A DNA stretch of 52,736 nucleotides from a candidate division KSB1 bacterium (GCA_034506175.1 JAPDQB010000046.1:1-52736), one strand, 5' to 3'. Shown: positions 16,565 through 25,937, numbered from the stretch's first letter. Program-made: numbers and translations. Notes: generated by a model from the letters alone, not told the origin.

Positions 16565-17563
16565 ATGCCGGAATTACGCAAGGATCCAATTACCGAACGC
16601 TGGGTCATTATTTCGAGCGAGCGCGGCAAACGGCCCTCCGATTGGACGATGGAGCCGAAGACGCGCGCCGGCGGCTTTTGTCCGTTTTGTCCCGGTAATG
16701 AAGACAAAACCCCGCCGGAAGTGCGCGCGGTTCGTCTCGGCACCGACCAAAAGAACGTGCCGGGCTGGAAAATCCGCGTGGTGCCGAATAAATTTCCGGC
16801 GCTGCAAATCGAAGGCGAGCTCAACCGGCGCGGCGAGGGCCTGTATGATTTGATGAACGGCATCGGCGCACACGAAGTGATCATCGAAACCCCCAATCAT
16901 CTCGCCGAGTTGTCGGACTTGGAGATCGATCACATTTACGAAACGCTGCTCATTTTCCGAGAGCGCATTCTCGACCTCAAAAACGACACGCGCTTCAAAT
17001 ACATTTTGGTTTTCAAAAATCACGGCGTTTCGGCCGGCGCTTCGCTCGAGCATTCGCATTCTCAACTGATCGCAACGCCGATCATTCCCAAGCGCGTGCT
17101 GGAAGAGATTCAGGGCGCCAAAAAGCATTACGATTTCAAAGAACGCTGCATCTACTGCGACATCTTGCATCAGGAAATGCAAATGAGCAAGCGCATGGTC
17201 GTCAGCTCGGAGGATTACGTTTCGCTCGAGCCGTTCGCCCCGCGCTTCCCATTTGAGACTTGGCTGCTGCCGGTCAGGCATTATTCGCATTTCGAGGCGA
17301 TGGAGCTGCGCGAGTATTACGGCCTGGCCGCGGTGTTGAAAGAAACGCTGCTGCGCATCAACCGCACCCTGGAAAATCCGCATTATAATTTTATTCTGCA
17401 TACCTCTCCCGTGCAGGAGGCGCCGTTGCTCGAATATCATTGGCATCTTGAAATCATTCCCAAACTGACCAAAGTGGCCGGATTCGAGTGGGGCTCGGGC
17501 TTCTACATCAATCCGACTCCGCCGGAGATGGCGGCGCAACATCTCCGCGAAGCCCAGATTTAG
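16565..17563 (+). CDS. galT: galactose-1-phosphate uridylyltransferase
   Basis: GalT exchanges UMP between UDP-glucose and galactose-1-phosphate in the Leloir pathway. The 332-residue protein has the N-terminal LRKDPITERWVIISSERG and the zinc-type CPFCPGNE motif. The active-site histidine is in LEHSHSQLIATP (HxHxQ), and the second half has the family's LLEYHWHLEIIPKL. In this branch the classical HPHGQ is replaced by HSHSQ, as in many bacterial GalT-like nucleotidyltransferases, so other sugar-phosphate substrates are possible. It may feed UDP-galactose to the downstream glycan cluster. Confidence 0.85.
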   Translation: MPELRKDPITERWVIISSERGKRPSDWTMEPKTRAGGFCPFCPGNEDKTPPEVRAVRLGTDQKNVPGWKIRVVPNKFPALQIEGELNRRGEGLYDLMNGIGAHEVIIETPNHLAELSDLEIDHIYETLLIFRERILDLKNDTRFKYILVFKNHGVSAGASLEHSHSQLIATPIIPKRVLEEIQGAKKHYDFKERCIYCDILHQEMQMSKRMVVSSEDYVSLEPFAPRFPFETWLLPVRHYSHFEAMELREYYGLAAVLKETLLRINRTLENPHYNFILHTSPVQEAPLLEYHWHLEIIPKLTKVAGFEWGSGFYINPTPPEMAAQHLREAQI

Positions 17564-17780
17564 CTTGCAGCCGTCGGCCGTGAAGTGCGCATGATGATGC
17601 CGAACTAGCGCTAGGTGCGCGAGCACAACGACAGGCCGTTTTTTGAGCACGAAGGCCTCTATTAAAACTCCGCCGGCAGCGCGGTTACCATTCACTTGTC
17701 TCAACTCAGAACAACATGTTTCCTGGCTGAACAAGCTAGATGAACAGGTTCACGCGGTGGACGAAGTTTTGCCATTTTGA
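17564..17780 (+). pseudogene. possible glycogen synthase (glgA) remnant
   Basis: No intact gene lies in the 300 bases after galT. One frame reads LAAVGREVRMMMPN, two stops, then VREHNDRPFFEHEGLY and a stop. The first piece resembles the GlgA N-terminal stretch ALxALGHEVRxMMPxY, and the second resembles the xxxHxxFFxRxGLY segment that lies about 60 residues later in GlgA. Both are in the same frame with the middle deleted. This is suggestive only; the pieces are short. Confidence 0.35.
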
Positions 17781-17866
17781 TTCTATTTTTTTGAATAATT
17801 TATGCGACAGATTTCGCCAGCTTTACTCAAGAGGTTGGCATAAAATTTGGTCATAAGTTGAAGGGC

Positions 17867-18592
17867 ATGGAAGGAATTCAAATATCACTCAGCAAAGTCG
17901 GCGCGCGCCGCGACATTGCGCTGATTCGCGTCAAGGGCTATATCGATACGCAAACCTGTGCCGAAATGCTGCGGGAAATGACCTCGGTGTTGAAACAAGG
18001 CGTTTTCCACATCATCGTCGACATGGGGCAGGTGAACTATGTCAGCTCCGCTGGTTGGGGCGTTTTCGTCGGCGAGATCAAAGGCATTCGCGAAAACGGC
18101 GGCGATCTCAAACTCGTGCAAATGATGCCGGAAGTCTATGACGTTTTTGAGATGCTCGAATTTCATCGCATTCTCGAATGCTATGACAGCATCGAAGAAG
18201 CCATCGACGATTTTGATTTATCCATCGGGTTGGATGTGACCAAGAGCGTTTTTCAGGCTTTTTCATCGCGAGAAAGCGGTTCTCCGCAAGTGGCTGTGAC
18301 TCCCCCTCCCATGAGCAGGCCGGCGATAATGCGAGATGGAGACGGCGCTCGTACCAAACCGCGCCCGGCTTTTACCAAGCCCAAAGGCAAAGAACACGCC
18401 CTGCCGTTTACGGAAAAAATCAAAGCCATCGTTGTCGGCAATCCGACCTTGGGCGCTTGGAAAATTCGTCAAGAGCTCAATACGGAAAGGTTTGGCTATA
18501 CGAAAGTCAGTTGGTGGAAGGTTTATCAAACCTTGCGAGCGTTAAACTTGGCGACAAAGACGCAACGCTATCGCTTCTACCGCTCCCGATGA
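17867..18592 (+). CDS. STAS-domain protein with C-terminal helix-turn-helix-like extension
   Basis: A 241-residue protein. Residues 1-120 are a STAS domain of the anti-sigma-factor antagonist type; VDMGQVNYVSSAGWGVFVGE holds the serine region that partner kinases phosphorylate in SpoIIAA-like proteins. A Pro- and Ser-rich linker follows. The last 65 residues (PFTEKIKAIVVGNPTLGAWK, IRQELNTERFGYTKVSWWKV, YQTLRALNLATKTQRYRFYR) resemble the winged-helix unit found at the start of some transposases. I know of no standard family with this layout. It sits 318 bases before the glycan cluster and could be its regulator. An upstream ATG at 17858 would add three residues. Confidence 0.7.
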   Translation: MEGIQISLSKVGARRDIALIRVKGYIDTQTCAEMLREMTSVLKQGVFHIIVDMGQVNYVSSAGWGVFVGEIKGIRENGGDLKLVQMMPEVYDVFEMLEFHRILECYDSIEEAIDDFDLSIGLDVTKSVFQAFSSRESGSPQVAVTPPPMSRPAIMRDGDGARTKPRPAFTKPKGKEHALPFTEKIKAIVVGNPTLGAWKIRQELNTERFGYTKVSWWKVYQTLRALNLATKTQRYRFYRSR

Positions 18593-18909
18593 ACGGGCCC
18601 CATGCCATGACGGGAAGCTGTTTTGCCCAAAAATGAACAAAGAGTGTTTCAAGTAACAATTTCTTGTTATCAGTGCGATGCTCTTGGTTTGCAGTGGTTG
18701 ATTTTCGGGTGCAGCGGTTGCGTTGTTTATGCTTTTCGGCCTCCGCGGAAAGCTGGCATTGACTTTGCGCAAAATTATGCGGTTAGTGGTATTGGAATGT
18801 GATCTTGGCGACGCCCGTTGGGGTTGCGCGCATGTAATGAAAGTTTTACATCATTTTCGTCTATAGATTTCTCAAGGTTGAGTTTAAATAAAAGAATAGG
18901 AAGCTCGCT
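18593..18909. other. 318-base gap before the glycan cluster
   Basis: No gene is seen. Two small hairpins are present: TAACAA-TTTC-TTGTTA at 18654-18669 and ATGTAA...TTACAT at 18832-18851. A TTGACT at 18759-18764 could be a -35 box but lacks a convincing -10 partner. As the cluster is continuous downstream, its main promoter probably lies here. Confidence 0.4.
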
Positions 18910-19626
18910 ATGAAAAATCAGTCTTGGCGTTCTGTTGTTGTGATGTTTACCACCTTCGGGCTTGCTCTCTCCGCGATGGCGCCGCCGGCGTTGGCGCAAA
19001 CGCGATCAACCACGCGCAGTTCGGAAACCTCCACTCGTTCATCCTCGGAGTTCGCCCCTGGCGATGGGATTCGTATCAAAGCCTGGCGCGATGTGAGCAT
19101 TCCCGGCACCAGCGATGTGGGCGGCCTGGGCCTCAATGACGATTTCATCATTGACAGCCGCGGTAATGTCACCTTGCCGATTATTGGCGAGATACGCGCC
19201 ACCGGTCACACGCGCCGGAGCCTGGCGCGCGCCATTGAAGACACGCTGGGCATCCGCGCCATCCGCATCTCGTGCTCGCCGCTCATTCGCGTCACCTTGT
19301 TTGGCGCCGTGAACAAGCCCGGCTCTTATTTGGCCGAGCCGAAGGAATCGCTCTGGGGTCTCATCAACGAAGCCGGCGGTCCGGGCAACAACGCCGACAT
19401 AAAAAAAATTTATGTTGAGCGCTCCGGCCAGGTGGTGGTAAAAGACCTGATGCAGGCGTTTGAGCAGGCGCATTCTTTGGAGCAGCTCGGCGTGCGCTCC
19501 GGCGATCAAATTTACGTGCCGGGCGTTTCGCGTTTTAATTTTCGCATCATCGTTGATTACGTGACCTTGACCACCTCGTTTATCCTGCTTTATTTTCAAT
19601 TTCGCGATATTAACAGGCGTAATTAA
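18910..19626 (+). CDS. outer-membrane polysaccharide export (OPX/Wza-like) protein
   Basis: A 238-residue exported protein with a signal peptide ending MAPPALAQ. The Poly_export domain is seen as FAPGDGIRIKAWRD then DDFIIDSRGNVTLPIIGEI, followed by one SLBB domain (VTLFGAVNKPGSYLAEPKES; LINEAGGPGNNADIKKIYV; LGVRSGDQIYVPG). A C-terminal hydrophobic segment (YVTLTTSFILLYFQF) could be the outer-membrane helix of Wza-type proteins. There is no lipobox cysteine, unlike E. coli Wza. It would form the outer-membrane exit for the glycan and partner the kinase encoded 20 bases downstream. Confidence 0.88.
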   Translation: MKNQSWRSVVVMFTTFGLALSAMAPPALAQTRSTTRSSETSTRSSSEFAPGDGIRIKAWRDVSIPGTSDVGGLGLNDDFIIDSRGNVTLPIIGEIRATGHTRRSLARAIEDTLGIRAIRISCSPLIRVTLFGAVNKPGSYLAEPKESLWGLINEAGGPGNNADIKKIYVERSGQVVVKDLMQAFEQAHSLEQLGVRSGDQIYVPGVSRFNFRIIVDYVTLTTSFILLYFQFRDINRRN

Positions 19627-19646
19627 TTAGCAACGCGGTGTGAACG

Positions 19647-21998
19647 ATGGGCATTGACCCTTATTTGCTGGAAGAACAGAGCGAGCCGGAAGGACCCAAG
19701 CTCGATCTCCTGCGCTATTGGAAGGCGTTGAAAAAACGCTGGTGGGTGGTGGCAATAACCACGGTGGTGGTCACCGTGCCGTGGGTTCTTCACGTCAAAA
19801 AGGAACAGCCGGTTTATGAAGCGACCGCCACCATTCGCTTCACCAATTATGCCGGAAATTCCGATGCCATTATCGGCGCGAGGTATCAACAATTCCACAG
19901 CCGGAGCTTTTATGAACGCATCGTTTCCGAGCTGGGGCTGGTGCTGTCAATTGAGCAGCCGAAAGATCAGGAAGCGCCGATTTTCCGCAAGCAGATTTTT
20001 TCCAAATTTACCAGCACCAGCCAGCCGGTTTCCGGCAGTTACGCGCTGCGGTTTCCCGGCGACGGGACGTTTTCGCTCAAACAGATTCTTGGCGAAGGCG
20101 GCCGCGAAGTCGAATTGCGCCGCGGCAATATTGCCGAAGCGACGCTGGATACGATTGCAGTGAACGGCTTTAGCTTTCAATTGACCCCTCAGCCGAAGAA
20201 ACTCCCGCCCGAAGTGTTTTTCAGCATCGGTAATTTTCGCTCGACCGTTAAATCGCTGCAAGGCCGCGTCAAACTCGAAATGGCGCGCGACGGTACGATG
20301 GCGCAGGTGACGATGCAAGACATTGACCCGTTTATCGTCACCCAAACCGTCAACAGTTTGGCCCGTCTGGTCGTTCAGGAAAGCGAGAAGACGGCGACCG
20401 GCACCCGGGATGAGCAAATCAAAATTTTGCAGGCGCAATTGGAAAAGTCCAAGCAGGATTTGGACGCCTCGAATGAGCGCTTGAAATTTGCGCGGCAGCG
20501 TTCCACCAACAGTTCCGAGGTGGCGTTTAGCGAAATGTTGTCGCGCCGCAGCGGGTTGGATCGTGAGCTGAATGAGTTGAAGATCTCACGCGAGGCGCTG
20601 CACGATTTGCTGGCGCGGTTGAACGCTCAAAATGCCGCCGCGGCTGATCCCAACAATGCGCAGCAACTGGAGGAACGCTGGTTGATCTTTCGGATTATCG
20701 CCGGCAACAGAGCCTTTGAAGGCTCGACCGGCATGGCTCTCACCCGCCAACGTCTGGAGGATGCCGAAAAAGAGTGGAACGAGGTGATTCGGACCATGGA
20801 AATCGCCAGCCCGCGGGCGCGTGAGCTGCAACGCAAGATTGAACAGCTTCACGCTCAGATCGAAGAGATGACACGGGCGCGCATGGCGACGCTCGAGCGC
20901 GAGATCGCGCAAAAAGGCTCGGAGCTGGCACAACTCAATGCGCGGGTGAGCCAATTGCCGAGCGAGCGCATCGAGTTGTCGGATTTGGAGCGCGAAAATC
21001 AGCAATTCGCCAAACTCTATGAAGACGCCTTGTCGCGTTATCGCACGGCCCAGCTCGAGAAAGCGGTCAAAACCGAATTCATTGACATTTTGGATCCTGC
21101 CATCGAGCCGGATCAGCCGATTAACAGCAACAAGAAAACCAAAGCTGCCGCCGGCGGCGCGTTCGGTTTTGCGCTCGGCATCATGATCGTTTTGCTTTGG
21201 GAAATGTTGGATCGGACGCTGAAAACGGTTGACGATGTCAAAGGTTATCTCAAGCTCGATGTGCTGGGCGCCATTCCCCAGGTCGCGTTCGATAATGTTT
21301 TTGATTTTCAGGATCATGAAAAAGCGAAATTGATCGACCAGCAGTTGGTCACCCATGATTTTGCGCCGACGCCGATCGGCGAGGCCTACCGCTCGCTGCG
21401 CACCAGCCTCATTTACAACAAAAAGACCGGCCGGCTGCAAACGTTGGTGCTGACCTCGACCGCGCCCGGCGACGGAAAATCTTTCACCGCCGCCAATCTC
21501 GGCATCACGCTCGCGCAGCAAAAAAGCAAAACCCTGCTGGTGGACACCGACTTGCGCCGCGGGGTTCAACACAACACCTTCGGCGTGCCGAAAGAACCGG
21601 GATTCAGCAACTATCTGTGCGGCCAGGTGATCAGCGCCGACATTATCAACGAAACGCATATTCCCAATTTGTCGATGATTAGCTGCGGCGCCTTGGTGCC
21701 GAATCCCTCCGAGTTGTTGGGGTCGCTGCAAATGCGCCGCTTTCTCGACGAAATGCGCCGCAAATTCGACGTCATCATTTTCGACACCCCGCCATTGAAT
21801 GCGGCCACTGACGCCGTCGTGCTCGGTACGCAAGTGGACGGCGTCGCCATCGTTGTCCGCGCCGGCAAAACCCATCGCGAAGTGGCGCGGCAAAAATTGG
21901 AACTCTTTCGCAATCTCGAAGCCAAAGTCATCGGCGTCATTCTCAACGGCACCTCGGTTGATTTGGCGCATGAAGGGTACAGCTACTATCATTATTGA
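19647..21998 (+). CDS. Wzc-like polysaccharide co-polymerase and tyrosine autokinase
   Basis: A 783-residue inner-membrane protein. A Wzz domain is bounded by helices at about residues 32-50 (WWVVAITTVVVTVPWVLHV) and 495-515 (GAFGFALGIMIVLLWEML), with a long periplasmic coiled coil between. The cytoplasmic BY-kinase domain has Walker A (TSTAPGDGKSFTAANLG), Walker A' (LLVDTDLRRG) and Walker B (VIIFDTPP). The last residues, GYSYYHY, form the tyrosine cluster that is autophosphorylated in Wzc. The kinase cycle controls polymer length and export through the OPX protein encoded upstream. Full-length fusion of co-polymerase and kinase is the Gram-negative form. Confidence 0.93.
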   Translation: MGIDPYLLEEQSEPEGPKLDLLRYWKALKKRWWVVAITTVVVTVPWVLHVKKEQPVYEATATIRFTNYAGNSDAIIGARYQQFHSRSFYERIVSELGLVLSIEQPKDQEAPIFRKQIFSKFTSTSQPVSGSYALRFPGDGTFSLKQILGEGGREVELRRGNIAEATLDTIAVNGFSFQLTPQPKKLPPEVFFSIGNFRSTVKSLQGRVKLEMARDGTMAQVTMQDIDPFIVTQTVNSLARLVVQESEKTATGTRDEQIKILQAQLEKSKQDLDASNERLKFARQRSTNSSEVAFSEMLSRRSGLDRELNELKISREALHDLLARLNAQNAAAADPNNAQQLEERWLIFRIIAGNRAFEGSTGMALTRQRLEDAEKEWNEVIRTMEIASPRARELQRKIEQLHAQIEEMTRARMATLEREIAQKGSELAQLNARVSQLPSERIELSDLERENQQFAKLYEDALSRYRTAQLEKAVKTEFIDILDPAIEPDQPINSNKKTKAAAGGAFGFALGIMIVLLWEMLDRTLKTVDDVKGYLKLDVLGAIPQVAFDNVFDFQDHEKAKLIDQQLVTHDFAPTPIGEAYRSLRTSLIYNKKTGRLQTLVLTSTAPGDGKSFTAANLGITLAQQKSKTLLVDTDLRRGVQHNTFGVPKEPGFSNYLCGQVISADIINETHIPNLSMISCGALVPNPSELLGSLQMRRFLDEMRRKFDVIIFDTPPLNAATDAVVLGTQVDGVAIVVRAGKTHREVARQKLELFRNLEAKVIGVILNGTSVDLAHEGYSYYHY

Positions 21999-22011
21999 GG
22001 GTAGGTTGGTT

Positions 22012-22968
22012 ATGCATTGTCTCGTGACGGGTGGCGCCGGATTCATCGGCTCGCATCTCTGTGAACATTTGCTGGCGCAAGGTCACACCGTGGTTGCGCT
22101 CGATAATTTTAACGACTACTATGATCCGCGCTTGAAACGGCGCAATCTCGAACCCTTGCTGCAACATCCCGGCTTTACGCTGGTCGAAGCGGATATTCTC
22201 GACCTCACCGGTCTGCAGCGACTGTTCGGCGCGCATACGTTTGCAACGATCATTCATCTCGCGGCGCGCGCCGGGGTTCGCCCTTCGATTGCGCAGCCGT
22301 TGCTTTACGAGCAGGTCAATGTTCAGGGCACGATGAACCTTCTGGAAATGGCGCGGCAGCATAAAATTCCCAAGTTCATCTTCGGCTCGACCTCCTCGGT
22401 GTATGGCAACAACCCTAAAGTGCCGTTTTCCGAAGATGATCCGGTCGATAATCCGATCAGCCCGTATGCCGCCACCAAAAAAGCAGGCGAATTGCTTTGT
22501 TACACCTATCATCATCTTTATGGCTTGAAAGTCAGTTGTTTGCGCTTTTTCACGGTTTATGGTCCACGCCAGCGTCCGGACATGGCCATTCACAAATTTA
22601 CTCAGCTCATTGCCACCGGCCAAAAAGTCCCGATGTTCGGTGACGGCACCACCAAGCGTGATTACACGTTTATCACCGATATCATCGATGGCGTCGATCG
22701 CGCTTTGGCGCGTTGTTCGAGCTATCACATTTATAATCTCGGCGAGTCGCGCACGATCGCGCTGCGCGATTTGATCGAATTGATCGCGCAACAGCTTGGC
22801 AAAGAAGCGCGAGTCGAACGTCTGCCCATCCAGCCCGGCGATGTGCCGCTGACCTGCGCGGATGTTTCGCGCGCGCAGCGCGAGCTGGGATACCAGCCGC
22901 GCGTCAATGTCGAGGAAGGAATTCACCGTTTTGTTGAATGGTATAAAGAGATTCATCGTCTCGCATAA
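22012..22968 (+). CDS. UDP-glucuronate 4-epimerase-like NAD-dependent epimerase
   Basis: An extended short-chain dehydrogenase of 318 residues. The NAD site is TGGAGFIGSHLCEHL, the catalytic Ser/Tyr/Lys set is in FGSTSSVYG and YAATKKAGE, and DNFNDYYDPRLKRRNLEPLL is characteristic of UDP-glucuronate 4-epimerases. It would turn UDP-GlcA, made by the dehydrogenase encoded at 24.6 kb, into UDP-GalA. An open frame extends upstream inside the kinase gene, but homology begins at this ATG, 13 bases after the kinase stop. Substrate is inferred from sequence pattern and context. Confidence 0.85.
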   Translation: MHCLVTGGAGFIGSHLCEHLLAQGHTVVALDNFNDYYDPRLKRRNLEPLLQHPGFTLVEADILDLTGLQRLFGAHTFATIIHLAARAGVRPSIAQPLLYEQVNVQGTMNLLEMARQHKIPKFIFGSTSSVYGNNPKVPFSEDDPVDNPISPYAATKKAGELLCYTYHHLYGLKVSCLRFFTVYGPRQRPDMAIHKFTQLIATGQKVPMFGDGTTKRDYTFITDIIDGVDRALARCSSYHIYNLGESRTIALRDLIELIAQQLGKEARVERLPIQPGDVPLTCADVSRAQRELGYQPRVNVEEGIHRFVEWYKEIHRLA

Positions 22969-23057
22969 ATTTTGTCGCCGTGTGGGGAGGGTGGTTACGG
23001 TTCAGCACCGGGCTTGGAGCGAAGCCTTTGTGGGGGCAAAGCAGGACGAGGTCTGAA

Positions 23058-24515
23058 ATGGTCCGAGAGAAACAGGCATTTCTGCGCAATATTGTGGTCA
23101 TCGTCGATGCGGCTGCCATCGCCCTGGCGTTCTTTCTCTCCTATTTTGTCAGTTATTATTTGCGCCAGGCCTATGGGCTGGGCGAAATGGCTTTTGCCAT
23201 TGCGCCGAACTTGGAAGGTTTTGCCTATTTTACGCGCAAGAATTTTGCGATCATTGCCTTTTATTTCCCGCTTTGGATCATCACGCTGGCCTCGCAAGGC
23301 GCGTACAAGGATTTTCGCACGAAGACCTTTTTCAATATTTTTAGGAGCATCCTCGTCGCCGGCGGGTTGACGGCGTTCGCACTGGGAACGCCGATTTTTC
23401 TTTTTAAAATGATCTTGACCAGCCGTTTGTTCATCGGCGTCATGTGGGGCTTGACGATTTTATTTTTGATTGTCGAGCGCCACCTGTTGAATTTATTGCT
23501 TGACTATATCCACGAACTTGGCTATAATCAAGTCAACCTGTTGATTGTCGGCACAGGCCGGCGCGCCCAGGAGTTTATTCGTATGGTCAAAAGCCATTCG
23601 AGTTGGGGCCTGCGCATCGTCGGCCTGATCGACGACGAGCACGGCATGTTCGGCAAAGAGATCGCTGGCTATCGCGTGTTGGGCCGCCTGCAGGATATTC
23701 CGTTTATTCTGCACCGTAAAGTCATCGATCGCGTGATCTTTGTCGTGCCGCGGCTTTGGTTGAATCGCATCGATGAAGCGATTCTTGCCTGTGAGCGCGA
23801 AGGCATTCCCACCAGCATTTCGATGGATCTGTACGATTTACGCATCGCCAAGGTACGGCAGACCGACTTCAGCGGTTTTCCGCTGCTCGAGTTTGAAACG
23901 TTCACCGCCAAAGAATGGCAATTGTTTGTCAAACGTGCCATCGATGTGGTTTTGGCACTCGTCTTAATCGTGTTGTTTGCGCCATTGATGGTTTTGTTGG
24001 GCATTGCCATCAAGCTCAGCTCGAGCGGCCCGATTTTTTTTACCCAGCAACGCTGCGGCATGAACGGCCGGACGTTCACGTTGTATAAATTCCGCTCGAT
24101 GTACGTTGGCGCCGAAATCAAGCGTCGCGAGCTTGAAAAGTGCAATGAGATGGATGGTCCGGTTTTTAAAATAAAACGCGACCCGCGTATCACACCCTTG
24201 GGCCGCATTCTGCGCAAACTTTCGCTCGATGAACTGCCGCAGCTTTTCAACGTTCTCAGAGGCGACATGAGCTTTGTCGGTCCCCGGCCGCCGCTGGCCA
24301 TCGAAGTCGAGCTTTATAAACTGTGGCAGCGCCGGCGCTTGTCCTTAAAACCCGGCCTCACCTGCATCTGGCAGGTGAGCGGCCGCAACAAAATCGGTTT
24401 TGAGAAATGGATGGAAATGGATTTGGAATATATCGACAACTGGTCGCTCTGGCTGGATTTTAAAATCATGGTGAAAACCGTTTTTGTCGTGATGTTCGGT
24501 TACGGCGCGAGTTAA
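23058..24515 (+). CDS. polyprenyl-phosphate sugar-1-phosphate transferase (WbaP/EpsL-like)
   Basis: An initiating enzyme that moves a sugar-1-phosphate, commonly glucose or galactose, to undecaprenyl phosphate. The 485-residue protein has about four N-terminal membrane helices, a CoA-binding-like middle domain (VNLLIVGTGRRAQEFIRMV) and the C-terminal catalytic domain: KRAIDVVLALVLIVLFAPLM, GPIFFTQQRCGMNGRTF, the Asp-Glu pair in KLSLDELPQLFNV, and RPGLTCIWQ-like KPGLTCIWQVSGRNK. The ATG at 23058 follows an AGGACGAGGT ribosome-binding site; an earlier one at 22980 is less likely. Confidence 0.93.
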   Translation: MVREKQAFLRNIVVIVDAAAIALAFFLSYFVSYYLRQAYGLGEMAFAIAPNLEGFAYFTRKNFAIIAFYFPLWIITLASQGAYKDFRTKTFFNIFRSILVAGGLTAFALGTPIFLFKMILTSRLFIGVMWGLTILFLIVERHLLNLLLDYIHELGYNQVNLLIVGTGRRAQEFIRMVKSHSSWGLRIVGLIDDEHGMFGKEIAGYRVLGRLQDIPFILHRKVIDRVIFVVPRLWLNRIDEAILACEREGIPTSISMDLYDLRIAKVRQTDFSGFPLLEFETFTAKEWQLFVKRAIDVVLALVLIVLFAPLMVLLGIAIKLSSSGPIFFTQQRCGMNGRTFTLYKFRSMYVGAEIKRRELEKCNEMDGPVFKIKRDPRITPLGRILRKLSLDELPQLFNVLRGDMSFVGPRPPLAIEVELYKLWQRRRLSLKPGLTCIWQVSGRNKIGFEKWMEMDLEYIDNWSLWLDFKIMVKTVFVVMFGYGAS

Positions 24516-24528
24516 ATAAAGAAAGCGC

Positions 24529-24574
24529 ACTTCTCGTACTCCTACTCGATTTTGAATAGGAGTGGGAGTCAGAG
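24529..24574. repeat. imperfect inverted repeat, CTCGTACTCCTACTC family
   Basis: The left arm CTCGTACTCCTACTC and the right arm GGAGTGGGAGTCAGAG form a hairpin just after the phosphotransferase gene and before ugd. A related sequence lies at 41055-41097. Confidence 0.5.
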
Positions 24575-24624
24575 TTTGAGAGAGTAACAGATTCTAAACA
24601 ACCAAGGACTTTTAGGAGACCCAC

Positions 24625-25926
24625 ATGCGTATTTGCATGATCGGCACCGGCTATGTCGGCTTGGTGACCGGAACTTGTTTTGCCGAATTTGGCAACGATG
24701 TCACCTGCGTCGACATTGTCAAAGAAAAAATTGACAAATTGAACCGCGGTGAGCTGCCGATTTACGAGCCGGGCCTGGATGTGATGGTCGCCCAAAACGT
24801 AAAAGAAGGCCGTCTCACCTTCACCACCGATTTGAAAAAATCGGTCGAAGACGCCCTCGTCATTTTCATCGCGGTGGGAACCCCGCAGGCCGAGGACGGA
24901 TCAGCCGACATGCGCTACGTCGAAGCTGTCACCAAAGATATCGCCCGTTACATGAATGAATATAAAGTCATTGTGAATAAAAGCACGGTCCCGGTCGGCG
25001 CCGGCAAATGGATAAAAAAACTGATTCAGGAAAATCAGCCCAAGCCGATTCACTTTTCCGTCGCCTCCAACCCGGAATTTTTGCGGGAGGGCTCGGCGAT
25101 TGAAGATTTTATGCGTCCCAATCGCGTCGTCATCGGCACCGAAGATCCCGAAGCCGCCGCCATCATGCGCGATCTGTACAAGCCGCTCTATCTCATCGAA
25201 ACGCCGATTGTCATGACCGATTTGGCCAGCGCCGAGCTGACCAAATACGCCGCCAACGCCTTTCTTGCGACGAAGATCAGCTTTATTAACGAAATCGCCA
25301 CGATTTGCGAACGCGTCGGCGCCGACGTTCACGAAGTCGCCAAAGGCATGGGCCTCGATCAACGCATCGGCACCAAATTCCTTCACGCCGGCCCCGGCTA
25401 TGGCGGCTCTTGCTTCCCCAAAGACACTCGCGCCTTGCTCAACATCGCCAGGAAAAACGACTACACGTTTAAAATCGTTGAAGCCGCCGTCGAAGTGAAT
25501 GATGAGCAGCGCCGGCGCATGTTGGAAAAAATCAAGCGAACGATCGGCAATCTTAACGGCAAAACCATCGCCGTTCTTGGCTTGGCGTTCAAGCCCAACA
25601 CCGATGATATGCGCGAAGCCCCCTCCATCGACATCATTAAAGGCATGCAAAAAGAAGGCGCGCGCATCAAGGCATACGATCCGGTGGCGATGCAAGAAGC
25701 GAAAAAGTTTCTGCCGGACATTGAGTTTATGGACGACACCTACAGCCCGATGGCCGGTGCCGACGCGCTTATTTTCATCACTGAATGGAATCAGTTCCGC
25801 AGCCTGGATTTGAAAAAAATCAAGCATTTGTTAAAAACGCCGATCGTGATCGATTTGCGCAACATCTACGAACCGCAACGAATGCGCGAACATGGCTTTA
25901 CCTATGTGGCCGTCGGCCGGCACTAA
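24625..25926 (+). CDS. ugd: UDP-glucose 6-dehydrogenase
   Basis: Oxidises UDP-glucose to UDP-glucuronate with two NAD+. The 433-residue protein has the NAD site MIGTGYVGLVTGTCFAEFG, the FIAVGTPQAEDG and STVPVGAGKWI segments, SNPEFLREGSAIEDF, the catalytic cysteine in GPGYGGSCFPKDTRAL at about residue 260, and AVLGLAFKPNTDDMREAPS in the third domain. Supplies UDP-GlcA for the glycan and for the 4-epimerase encoded upstream. A well-placed AGGAGAC ribosome-binding site precedes the ATG. Confidence 0.95.
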   Translation: MRICMIGTGYVGLVTGTCFAEFGNDVTCVDIVKEKIDKLNRGELPIYEPGLDVMVAQNVKEGRLTFTTDLKKSVEDALVIFIAVGTPQAEDGSADMRYVEAVTKDIARYMNEYKVIVNKSTVPVGAGKWIKKLIQENQPKPIHFSVASNPEFLREGSAIEDFMRPNRVVIGTEDPEAAAIMRDLYKPLYLIETPIVMTDLASAELTKYAANAFLATKISFINEIATICERVGADVHEVAKGMGLDQRIGTKFLHAGPGYGGSCFPKDTRALLNIARKNDYTFKIVEAAVEVNDEQRRRMLEKIKRTIGNLNGKTIAVLGLAFKPNTDDMREAPSIDIIKGMQKEGARIKAYDPVAMQEAKKFLPDIEFMDDTYSPMAGADALIFITEWNQFRSLDLKKIKHLLKTPIVIDLRNIYEPQRMREHGFTYVAVGRH

Positions 25927-25937
25927 CACCTGCAAAT

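Noticed and set aside
21799..22011. Upstream extension of the 4-epimerase gene into the kinase gene
   Set aside because: The extension lacks homology and overlaps a conserved gene in another frame; the Rossmann motif begins at the ATG at 22012.
20586..22046. 486-codon minus-strand frame opposite the Wzc-like gene
   Set aside because: The + strand gene is fully accounted for by conserved motifs; the antisense frame is a by-product of G+C-rich codon use.
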